DNA of 64,000 nt from Novosphingobium sp. SG919 (GTDB taxonomy: Bacteria > Pseudomonadota > Alphaproteobacteria > Sphingomonadales > Sphingomonadaceae), in NCBI RefSeq assembly GCF_012932495.1, contig NZ_JABCNG010000001.1, forward strand, positions 744,001 through 808,000. The letters run 5' to 3'. A program made the position numbers and the translations under genes. Below are positions 34,734 through 42,037 of the stretch, in pieces; within the stretch, counting starts at the first letter, position 1, and each line of letters opens with the position of its first letter. Under the pieces are notes generated by a model. The model ran no database searches, was not told where the DNA came from, and saw only the letters and a list, made by a program, of their open reading frames with translations.

Positions 34734-35287
34734 GCCGCCACTCCTGCAAATTGCATGATCTGGCGCGCCTGGGCGGCCACCGCGCCGGCAATCTCGGCAT
34801 CGGCGATCGTGCCGTCGGGGCCGAACGGCTTTTGCGCCACGGTGTTGACGGCAATGCCCAGCGGCGTTGGCCAGCCGCGCATGGCATGGGTGATGCCGCG
34901 CAGCGCCGCCAGGGTGACCCCGGTGGCCTGCCAGCCGGCCGCGCTCACGACCAGGCCCACCGGGCGCCCGTCGAAATAGGGGCGCGCGTCCTTGGCCAGG
35001 TCTTCCAGCAGGTCGATCGCGTTCTTGACCAGGCCCGAAACCCCGCCATGGTAGCCGGGCGAACCGATCACCACGGCGTCGGCCTGGCGCACGGCTTCGA
35101 CCAGGGCGCGTTCGCCGTCGGTCCGTTCCGGGCTTTCCGGGTTGAAATGGGGCAAGGCCTTCAAGGCGCTGCCGCCGAACATCTGCGTCTGGGCGCCCAT
35201 GCTTTCGCAACTGGCCAGCACCGCCGCCACCAGGCGTTCGGTGCTGGAACCATCGCGCAGGGTTCCGCCGATCCCCACGATCTTCAT
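34730..35287 (-). CDS. NAD(P)H-dependent FMN reductase
   Basis: The product is 185 residues with a flavodoxin-like fold of the SsuE/ArsH type. The phosphate-binding start is VGIGGTLRDGSSTERL and the flavin loop is IGSPGYHGGVSGLVKNAID. Such enzymes supply reduced FMN to a partner monooxygenase. The partner is very likely the luciferase-like protein encoded 5 bases upstream on the same strand. The ATG at 35287 (MKIVGIGG) is clear. Confidence 0.92.
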   Translation of the reverse strand: MKIVGIGGTLRDGSSTERLVAAVLASCESMGAQTQMFGGSALKALPHFNPESPERTDGERALVEAVRQADAVVIGSPGYHGGVSGLVKNAIDLLEDLAKDARPYFDGRPVGLVVSAAGWQATGVTLAALRGITHAMRGWPTPLGIAVNTVAQKPFGPDGTIADAEIAGAVAAQARQIMQFAGVAA

Positions 35288-35292
35288 GGTGT

Positions 35293-36396
35293 TCAAGCCC
35301 CCTTCAGCGCGGGCAAGACCTTGCGACCCATGAGGTCCAGCGTCTGGTTGCCCAGGCGCAGCCGTTCCTCGGTCAGCGGGCCGGTAGTGGTGCCGCACAG
35401 GACGTTGCCGATGCCGAGTTCGGCGTAGGGCTTGAGATGCTCGATCACCGTTTCGGGCGAGCCGTAAAGGCACCAGGTGCCGATCCAGTCTTCGGTGAGC
35501 GCGTTGGGGGTGCGATCGGTCTTGGTGTTGGCTTCGTCGCTTTCGGCGCGCGCGTTGAATTCGGCCTCGCGCTCGATCGCATCCTGATAGGCGCGCAGGA
35601 TCGTCATCATTTCATCGCGCGCCTGCTCGTCGGTTTCGGCCACGTGCACCAACTGGTAGGTGTGCGTGGTCCACGACAGCGCATCGCGCACGGTCGCCTC
35701 GCTGTGCCCGGCTTCGAGCAGCAGGCCCTTGTAGATGTCGAAGTACTTTTTCACATGGGTGAACGGTTCGGTGCCGCCGATCTTGGGCGGGGTGAAGGCC
35801 GGGATGAACGCGGGCCAGCCATGCTGTGCGGCGCGGCGCGCGCTGGCTTCCTTCATCGCCACCGGCATGAGGCGGGCATGCTTTTCGCCATAGGGCGCGG
35901 GCGTGATGCGCTGGAGCACGCGGCCCTGGTAGGGCCCGTTGTCGATCGTCACGGCCGGATCGTCCATGCGCTTGGCCCACAGCTCTTCGGCAAGGGCCAG
36001 GTTGCGCTCTGCCAGGGAGCCGGCTTCTTTGTAGTTGACGTTGAAGCCGATCATTTCCTCGGGCGTGGTGCCCGAACCCACGCCCACCAGCAGCTTGCCC
36101 TTGGTCAGGTGATCCAGCACGTTGACGCGCTCGGTAAAACGCACGGGGTGGTGCAGCGGCACCGACACCACCGAAAAGCCGATGTGCATCTGCGGCAGCC
36201 GCGCGGCAAGATAGCCGGCCAGGATGAAGCTGTCGCTGGCCACGGGCATGTAGCCGTTGAAGTGGTGGTCGGGCATGAACACCGCTTCAAAACCTTGCGC
36301 GGCGGCGTTCTCGGCATGACCGATGAGGTCTGTGATCAGTTGGCCATCTTCGGCCGGGCTCATCGAGCGAGCGTTCAGGAACACGGAAAAGCGCAT
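35293..36396 (-). CDS. LLM-class flavin-dependent monooxygenase
   Basis: The product is 367 residues with the bacterial luciferase-like TIM barrel: GFEAVFMPDHHFNGY at the start, SVPLHHPVRFTERVNVLDHLTKGKLLVGVGSG and the late WIGTWCLYGSPETVIEHL. It would use reduced flavin from the adjacent reductase. Substrates in the family include alkanals, sulfonates and aromatic or heterocyclic compounds; none can be read here. It heads an operon with FMN reductase and a GH3 glycosidase and is divergent from a TetR gene. Confidence 0.91.
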   Translation of the reverse strand: MRFSVFLNARSMSPAEDGQLITDLIGHAENAAAQGFEAVFMPDHHFNGYMPVASDSFILAGYLAARLPQMHIGFSVVSVPLHHPVRFTERVNVLDHLTKGKLLVGVGSGTTPEEMIGFNVNYKEAGSLAERNLALAEELWAKRMDDPAVTIDNGPYQGRVLQRITPAPYGEKHARLMPVAMKEASARRAAQHGWPAFIPAFTPPKIGGTEPFTHVKKYFDIYKGLLLEAGHSEATVRDALSWTTHTYQLVHVAETDEQARDEMMTILRAYQDAIEREAEFNARAESDEANTKTDRTPNALTEDWIGTWCLYGSPETVIEHLKPYAELGIGNVLCGTTTGPLTEERLRLGNQTLDLMGRKVLPALKGA

Positions 36397-36607
36397 TTTC
36401 TCTCCCCTAAAGGTCCGGGCAGGCGCGTTGATTGTCGGGAAACCAGCTTGCTCCCCGGATCGCGCTGCGGTACTATTTCGAATTAGAACTGCAATTATAT
36501 TTTGTCCAGCCGGATTCTCGCTTTGCCCCCTGCTGCACTGCGTTTCCCGGCTGTGGGGATGGGCGGGTTGGCGGCGCTGTGCGCTTGGCCAGCAAGAGGA
36601 TCGGCAC
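36397..36607. promoter_or_regulatory. Divergent promoter with candidate TetR operator
   Basis: On the minus strand a perfect -10 box TATAAT lies at 36499-36494, without a clear -35. Seven bases downstream is the near-perfect palindrome CTATTTCGAATTAG (36473-36486, 12 of 14 positions symmetric), which would overlap the start of transcription of the LLM operon. This is where a TetR-type repressor encoded divergently would be expected to bind. Confidence 0.6.
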
Positions 36608-37258
36608 TTGGAAGAAGCACATTTGGCACCATCGGTGCGGGTACCCCGGCAGGGCCGCAGCAAGGCGTCCTACGAACGCATGCTGGTTGCGGCCGAGGAA
36701 CTCCTGGTGACCAAGGGCGGGGAGGCTTTCACCCTGAGCGAGGTGAGCCGTCTGGGCCAGGTTTCGATCGGTTCGATCTATTGCCGGTTCGAAAGCAAGG
36801 ACGCGCTGGTGCAATCGGTGCAGTTGCGCGTGCTCGACCGCGTGGACACGCGAATGCTCACCCAAGTGGTTGCCGCGCGCGAAGCGGCAGGAAGCCTGGT
36901 GGCGATCGTGCCCCTGCTGGTCGAAGCGGTGGCCGAAACGCTGCGCGAACACGCCCCCCTGCTGCGCCCGCTGATGCAGCGGGCAACCCACGATCCGATC
37001 GTGGCGCAAACCGGCAAGGCATCCTATGCCAGCACGGCGGCGGCGGTGCGCAGCGCGTTGCTCGCCCATCGGGCCGAAATCCGCCAGGACGATCCCGAGC
37101 GCGCGGTCGATTCCTGCTTTCGCGTGCTCTACGCCGCGATCGCGCGCTACCTTGGTTTTGGCTCAGCCAAGGAAGCGGCGTGGGAAGGCCGCTGGGACGT
37201 GCTCAAGCAGGACCTGGGCCGCATGCTCGCCGCGTTCCTGATGATGCCATCGGCCTGA
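36608..37258 (+). CDS. TetR-family transcriptional regulator
   Basis: The product is 216 residues. The DNA-binding domain is at about residues 15-65, with SYERMLVAAEELLVTKGGEAF and the recognition region VSRLGQVSIGSIYCRFESKDAL. The C-terminal ligand domain is helical. A TTG start at 36608 with AAGAGGA upstream gives a full N-terminus; the first in-frame ATG inside (36680) would remove part of the helix-turn-helix domain, and the next upstream one lies inside the divergent gene. It probably controls the divergent LLM operon. Its stop codon abuts that of the convergent GH3 gene. Confidence 0.88.
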   Translation: MEEAHLAPSVRVPRQGRSKASYERMLVAAEELLVTKGGEAFTLSEVSRLGQVSIGSIYCRFESKDALVQSVQLRVLDRVDTRMLTQVVAAREAAGSLVAIVPLLVEAVAETLREHAPLLRPLMQRATHDPIVAQTGKASYASTAAAVRSALLAHRAEIRQDDPERAVDSCFRVLYAAIARYLGFGSAKEAAWEGRWDVLKQDLGRMLAAFLMMPSA

Positions 37259-39574
37259 TCAGGCCGGCCGCCTCACGTCGATGCGCGCCGGGGTGCCGGT
37301 GCGGGCCGCCGGCGCGATCCAGAAATCGAACGCGCCGCTGCCCGCCACCACGCGGCAGGCCTGGTCGAGATGGGCGAGCATGGCCGGCGTGATGGCAAAC
37401 CGCACCGTGCGGGTTTCCCCCGGGGCCAGCGCCAACTTTTCGAACGCGACCAGCTTCTGCACCGGTTGCACCACTTCGCTGGCCACGTCGTGGAGATAGC
37501 ACTGCGCGACTTCTTCCACCGCGCGGCTGCCGGCGTTGGTCACGCTTGCTGACACCACCACGCCTTCGCCAGCGCGCGCTGCCTGCACCGGGCCATAGCG
37601 CACATCACCATACGTCAGCCCGTGGCCGAACGGGTAGAGCGGCGCATCGGACAGCCCGATGAAGTGCGATTTGAACAGTTCATCAGGCGCGCCCGAGGCC
37701 GGGCGTCCCGAACGTTCGCGCGCATAGTAATAGGGCTCCTGCCCGGTGGCCTGGGGAAACGTGACCGGCAAGCGCCCCGATGGGCTGACTTTGCCCAGCA
37801 GCACCGCCGCCAGGGCATGGCCGGTTTCCGTGCCCAGGAACCATCCCGCCAGCAAAGCGGGCGCCTCTCGCACGGCACCCTTGAGCGCGAGGGCCCGGCC
37901 ATGGCGCAGCACGACGACGAGCGGCTTGCCCGTGGCGGCCATCGCTTCGGCCAGCGTCTGCTGCGCGGGCGGAATGACGATATCCACGCGCGAGGAACTT
38001 TCGCCCGACATGCGCTGGCTTTCGCCCAGGGCGAGGATGACCACGTCGGCATTCTGCGCGGCGGCGCGTGCCGCTTCGATCCCGCCGGGCAGGGCGGCGT
38101 CGATCGCGCAACCGGGCACCACGGTCAGCAGGGCGGGATCGGGCAGGGCCGCGCGCAGGCCTTGTTCGAGCGAAACCGGCGGGGCGTCGGGCGTGAACGT
38201 GGACCATGGGCCGTGGCAATTGTCCACATCAGGTCCGAACGGGCCGACCAGGGCAATGCGCTGGCCGGCACGGAGCGGCAGGAGACCGCCTTCGTTGCGC
38301 AACAGGACGATGGACTTGATCGCCGCCTCGCGCGCCAGTTCGCGGTGCGCCGGCGGGGCCGGGCGCCGGCTGCGCGCAGGATCCAGCCGGCGGAACGGAT
38401 CGGCAAACAGGCCGGCCACCTGCTTGACCCGCAGCACGCGGCCCACCGCGCGATCGAGCGTGGCCAGGGAAATCGCGCCTTGTGCCACCAGGGCGGGAAT
38501 GTGCAGCGGAAACAGGCCGCTGACCATGCCCACGTCGCACCCGGCATTGAGCGCCAGGCGCACCGCGTCCGCGCCGTCTTCGGCCTGGCCGTGGGCGATC
38601 AGTTCCTCTTCGCTGCGGAAATCGGAAATGACCGCGCCGCCAAAGCCCATCTGGTCGCGCAGGATTTCGGTCAACAGGTGGCGGTTGCCCGTGGCCGGGA
38701 CGCCATCGACAGTGTTGAACGCGGCCATGACGAGCAGCGCGCCGGCGTCGAATGCGGCCTGGAAAGGCGGCAGGTACACTTCGTGCAGCACCCGTTCCGA
38801 CAGGGCGTTGCCCTGGTAATCCAGCCCGCTTTCCCCCGCGCCATAGGCGGCAAAGTGCTTGACGCAGGCAAGCAGGCTGTCCGCCGCGCCCAGCTTGCCC
38901 TGGAAACCGGCCACGCGCGCCGCAGCAAACAGGCGCGCCAACAGCACATCTTCGCCCGCGCCTTCGACCACGCGGCCCCAGCGCTGGTCGCGGCCCACGT
39001 CCACCATCGGGGCAAAGGCCGCATCCAGCCCGCGCGCCGATGCTTCCACCGCGCAGGCCCGCGCAGTGCGGCGCGCCAGTTCGGGGTCGAAACTCGCCGC
39101 TTCGGCCAGGGGCACCGGGAACACGGTGCGATCGGAATGGATGATGTCGGCTGCAAACAGCACGGGGATTTTCAGCCGCGATTGCTGCACGGCCGCCTTC
39201 TGCCCCAGGATCATGGATTCAACGTCCATCGGCGTCATGATCCAGCCCACGCCGCCTGCGCGGATGCGCGCCAGTTGCTCGGCAAATTGCGCACGTGCCT
39301 GTTGCGGCGTAACGGGCGGCACAAAGGGGTTGAACTGCGCCACCGCCGGCTCGGCCTGGCGATAGGACAGCGCGGCTTCCATGTGCAGCTGCCCGGCCTT
39401 TTCGGCCACCGTCATGCTCGCCACCAGGGCATCGAGCGCGGCATCGGGGGCCGGCGCGGCTTCAAGCGGACCGGCAAGGGCGGAAACGGCCCCGGTCACC
39501 AGCGCTGCGGCCAGGAACTGGCGGCGATCGATGACGGCCGACGCCGGCAGGAGCGAGGTGGCTTGGCTGGACAT
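37259..39574 (-). CDS. bglX: Exported GH3 beta-glucosidase
   Basis: The product is 771 residues. The N-terminus has a twin-arginine motif (DRRQFLAAALVTG, R17-R18), so it is likely exported folded to the periplasm. The GH3 barrel follows, with MDVESMILGQKAAV, ADIIHSDRTVFPVPL, KHFAAYGAGESG and the nucleophile D318 in GAVISDFRSEEE. The C-terminal domains are intact. This matches BglX-type beta-glucosidases. It is the last gene of the operon that begins with the predicted C-glycoside deglycosidase; the symbol is by resemblance. Confidence 0.92.
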   Translation of the reverse strand: MSSQATSLLPASAVIDRRQFLAAALVTGAVSALAGPLEAAPAPDAALDALVASMTVAEKAGQLHMEAALSYRQAEPAVAQFNPFVPPVTPQQARAQFAEQLARIRAGGVGWIMTPMDVESMILGQKAAVQQSRLKIPVLFAADIIHSDRTVFPVPLAEAASFDPELARRTARACAVEASARGLDAAFAPMVDVGRDQRWGRVVEGAGEDVLLARLFAAARVAGFQGKLGAADSLLACVKHFAAYGAGESGLDYQGNALSERVLHEVYLPPFQAAFDAGALLVMAAFNTVDGVPATGNRHLLTEILRDQMGFGGAVISDFRSEEELIAHGQAEDGADAVRLALNAGCDVGMVSGLFPLHIPALVAQGAISLATLDRAVGRVLRVKQVAGLFADPFRRLDPARSRRPAPPAHRELAREAAIKSIVLLRNEGGLLPLRAGQRIALVGPFGPDVDNCHGPWSTFTPDAPPVSLEQGLRAALPDPALLTVVPGCAIDAALPGGIEAARAAAQNADVVILALGESQRMSGESSSRVDIVIPPAQQTLAEAMAATGKPLVVVLRHGRALALKGAVREAPALLAGWFLGTETGHALAAVLLGKVSPSGRLPVTFPQATGQEPYYYARERSGRPASGAPDELFKSHFIGLSDAPLYPFGHGLTYGDVRYGPVQAARAGEGVVVSASVTNAGSRAVEEVAQCYLHDVASEVVQPVQKLVAFEKLALAPGETRTVRFAITPAMLAHLDQACRVVAGSGAFDFWIAPAARTGTPARIDVRRPA

Positions 39575-39594
39575 GGCGCGGGCTTTCGATCGGG

Positions 39595-40092
39595 TCAGAA
39601 CATCGGGTGCGTGTTGGCGGACTGCTCGGGAATCGGCTGTATCACGTCCCAATGCTCCACGATCTTGCCGTCTTTGAGGCGATAGAAATCGGCCACGGCC
39701 GCGCCGCGCGCTGCCGGATCTGGTTTGACGAAGATGTGCACCGCGGCCAGATCGCCGTCCACCACAATGTGCCGAATGGCAAAGCTGTGGCCGCGATCGG
39801 CAAACATCGGGGCCAGCATGGTGATCGCTGCATCTCGTCCATCGGCAAGGCCGGGATTGTGCTGGATGTAATCGGGCGCGACATAAGTTTCGAACGCCGA
39901 TCGCACCTGGCGCAGGGTGTAGAAGCGGTGGGCGAAATCGGTGATGATCGCGCGGTTGCGCGCGGTTTCGCGCGCGTGCTGGCCGCTGTCGTGGTGCGGG
40001 TTGGGCGCGGGCCGCCCCCAAGCGATGATCGGCCCGGCGGCACCAGACACCGCCAGCGCCAAGGCCAGCGCCGGCTTGAGAATATGGCTCAC
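39595..40092 (-). CDS. Secreted NTF2-like (SnoaL-type) protein
   Basis: The product is 165 residues. A GTG start at 40092 with GGGAGA upstream gives a signal peptide (MSHILKPALALALAVSGAAG). The mature domain has the NTF2/SnoaL-like pattern: ARNRAIITDFAHRFYTLRQV, YVAPDYIQHNPGLADGRDA, and FYRLKDGKIVEHWDVIQPIPE. Proteins of this fold are often small isomerases, hydrolases or binding proteins. Its position between the deglycosidase subunits and the exported GH3 suggests a periplasmic step on a glycoside or aglycone, but no activity can be assigned. Confidence 0.82.
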   Translation of the reverse strand: MSHILKPALALALAVSGAAGPIIAWGRPAPNPHHDSGQHARETARNRAIITDFAHRFYTLRQVRSAFETYVAPDYIQHNPGLADGRDAAITMLAPMFADRGHSFAIRHIVVDGDLAAVHIFVKPDPAARGAAVADFYRLKDGKIVEHWDVIQPIPEQSANTHPMF

Positions 40093-40171
40093 GCTTGCTC
40101 TCCCGTTCGCGGTCTCGTCGTTCGGGCAATGCCGGCGCGCCGGGGTGCCGCAGGCCCCGGCGCGCGCATGG

Positions 40172-40561
40172 TCAGGCGGCGCTGACGGTCTTTTCGTCGG
40201 TGTTGAACGCGGGGAAGGGCAGGTACGAAACCCGCAGCTTCTGGCGCAGGCCCAGCTTGTGCTCGCCCGTGCCCAGTCCGCCGGGGTGGCTGACCAGGAT
40301 CGTGGCAGGCGTGCCGAACGCCCAGCGCCGGTCATAGGCGGTTTCCATGGCATCGAGCGCGATCGGCCCCGCGCCTTCATCGAACTGCAAGGCATCGCGC
40401 GGCAGTTCGGTACCGTCGAGCGTGACGGCGAGTTCTTCGATCATCGAAAGGGTCAGGCCACGGTAATAACCCAGCTTGGCTTCAAAGGCGAAGCCGGTGG
40501 GGGCATCGGCCGGGCCGGTGTTGCGCACGGTGGCCGGGTCGATCAGGTACTTGTCGAACAT
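40172..40561 (-). CDS. C-glycoside deglycosidase beta subunit-like (DUF6379)
   Basis: The product is 129 residues with a compact beta-rich domain: VMFDKYLIDPATVRN, FAFEAKLGYYRGLTLSMIEE, VTLDGTELPRDALQF and LRVSYLPFPAFN. This pattern fits the small subunit of bacterial C-glycoside deglycosidases, which pairs with an isomerase-like alpha subunit. Its start overlaps the stop of the alpha-subunit-like gene by one base, and such pairs are always encoded together. The call depends on recall of the family and the adjacency. Confidence 0.75.
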   Translation of the reverse strand: MFDKYLIDPATVRNTGPADAPTGFAFEAKLGYYRGLTLSMIEELAVTLDGTELPRDALQFDEGAGPIALDAMETAYDRRWAFGTPATILVSHPGGLGTGEHKLGLRQKLRVSYLPFPAFNTDEKTVSAA

Positions 40562-41583
40562 CACACGGTCTCCTTGGCGCCATACTTGGCTTCGGCCTGG
40601 CTGATCAGCCGTTCGAACATCACATGCTGGCGCCGGACCTGCTCGCGGCTGTCCACTTCGTGCACGTCCTGGATCCAGCGATTGCCTTCGTATTCGCTCG
40701 AAAGCGTACCTTCCCAACCGCACTTGACCAGTTCGGGAATCACTTCGTCATAGGCGATGGCAGGATCGGTGCAGTCCTCGTTCATTTCATAGAACTTGGC
40801 CTGGATGTGGCGGAAATAGGGGGCATAGTCGCCGATGCGCTTGGGATTGGCGAACGGCGCATGGCGCAGGGTTTCGGCCATGGCCACTTCGGCCTTGTTG
40901 CCGCCCATCTTCACCGCCACTTCATAGATCGTGTATTCGCACATGATCTTGGCTTCGTGCTGGTCGACGATGAACTGCGCCACTTCGGGCCGGGCGCCCT
41001 GGCGTTCGAACCGCGCGCGGAAGGCGGGCGGGTAGTGCTTCATGAAGATGCCCATGTCGGGCAGGATGCCGAGATGGCGCGTGCCCAGGCGATCGGCCTC
41101 TTCGATCGTGCGCAGGATCCAGGCATGTTCGAGGTGCCAGGGCGCGTGGACTTCCACGCCCAGGTGCACGTCGTACTGTTCGGCAAACGGCACGCAGCGG
41201 GCCAGGATATCGGGGCGCACGAAGACCAGCACGCGCATGTTGCGAATGCCCAGCCGGCTGGCCAGCTTGATATCTCGCACGATGCTGTCCACCTGCTCGT
41301 CATCGCTCAGCAGGCTGTCCTTGCGCAGCTTGGTGTCGAGGAACATGTCATAGCAGGTGAAATGCGCGCCGTGCCGGGCAAGCATGTCCTGCCAGCGCGC
41401 CACATCGGCGTCGGTCACGTTGGGGAATTCGGGCATGTTCTGCTCAGGCAGAATCTCGATGCCGTTGGCCCCGATGGAACTGGCAAAGGCAACGCAGTCT
41501 TCAACCGACATGCGACCCAGGAAGAGCTCTTCCTGGAAGGAATAGAGGCTTACGCCCCGCTGGATTTTGGACATGGCTTTCAT
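40561..41583 (-). CDS. C-glycoside deglycosidase alpha subunit-like (sugar phosphate isomerase/epimerase fold)
   Basis: The product is 340 residues with the AP-endonuclease-2/xylose-isomerase TIM barrel. The start QRGVSLYSFQEEL and the expected metal ligands are present: E144 in GVEVHAPWH, D176 in GILPDMGIF, H259 in YFRHIQAKF and E297 in LSSEYEGN. In characterised relatives a divalent metal at this site cleaves the C-C bond of 3-oxo-C-glycosides. General sugar isomerase activity is the alternative. ATGs at 41583 and 41574 are both plausible starts. It leads an operon with beta subunit, NTF2-like and GH3 genes. Confidence 0.8.
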   Translation of the reverse strand: MKAMSKIQRGVSLYSFQEELFLGRMSVEDCVAFASSIGANGIEILPEQNMPEFPNVTDADVARWQDMLARHGAHFTCYDMFLDTKLRKDSLLSDDEQVDSIVRDIKLASRLGIRNMRVLVFVRPDILARCVPFAEQYDVHLGVEVHAPWHLEHAWILRTIEEADRLGTRHLGILPDMGIFMKHYPPAFRARFERQGARPEVAQFIVDQHEAKIMCEYTIYEVAVKMGGNKAEVAMAETLRHAPFANPKRIGDYAPYFRHIQAKFYEMNEDCTDPAIAYDEVIPELVKCGWEGTLSSEYEGNRWIQDVHEVDSREQVRRQHVMFERLISQAEAKYGAKETV

Positions 41584-42037
41584 GGCTCCGTCAGGAGAGG
41601 CGGCCGGCGCGGGGTGCACGCCGGGGATGCGAAAGGAATGGGAAGAGCGGCAAGGCCCGCGGCGCCATGAAAGCGCCGACGCTCACGCGCGCAGAGCCCG
41701 CAGCGCGGCTGCCGGCCCTTGGTGCGCCCGATGTGGCGATGGCTGCGATCATGGCTCTCCCCCCAAGCGCGGCAGGTTGAATATCCTGCTGCAGATGGTT
41801 TGCTAAAAATAGAATTATGGTTCGTATTGTTTGCGGTATTGCCGCAAGGCGCGGCGCTGTCAAGCGGCCGCGTTCGGCAGGCCGCAAAGGCCCCTCGGCC
41901 TGGGCACAAGTGTCAGTTTGTAGTGAGCATTCCAAATAGGCTTGACCAGCCCGGTTCGCCGCGATAATCAGAACGAGCATTTTGATTCAAAAGCAGCGAG
42001 TCGTGTTCTCGCTGCAACGATTGGGGAGGAAAATCGG
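41584..42037. promoter_or_regulatory. Divergent control region between the deglycosidase operon and TonB receptor
   Basis: This 454-base gap has no gene. On the plus strand TTGACC (41942) and GATAAT (41963) form a candidate promoter with a 15-base spacer. On the minus strand a -10-like CATAAT lies at 41819-41814. TTGCGG-TATTG-CCGCAA (41831-41847) is an inverted repeat placed just upstream of that -10. A second inverted repeat lies at 41993-42015. Confidence 0.5.
41993..42015 (+). promoter_or_regulatory. Inverted repeat in the leader of the TonB receptor gene
   Basis: GCAGCGAG (41993-42000) is repeated inverted as CTCGCTGC (42008-42015) with a 7-base spacer. It lies downstream of the candidate promoter and ends 10 bases before the ribosome-binding site GGGGAGGA. 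It could be an operator or an RNA hairpin affecting translation. Confidence 0.5.

Noticed and set aside
32307-34979. Plus-strand open frame of 890 codons opposite the GH3 gene
   Set aside because: It starts inside the atp terminator and is antisense to the GH3 gene. It lacks a recognisable domain or ribosome-binding site.
36323-36607. ATG extension of the TetR gene to 36323
   Set aside because: It would start inside the divergent LLM gene and cross its promoter. The TTG at 36608 has a ribosome-binding site and gives a normal TetR N-terminus.
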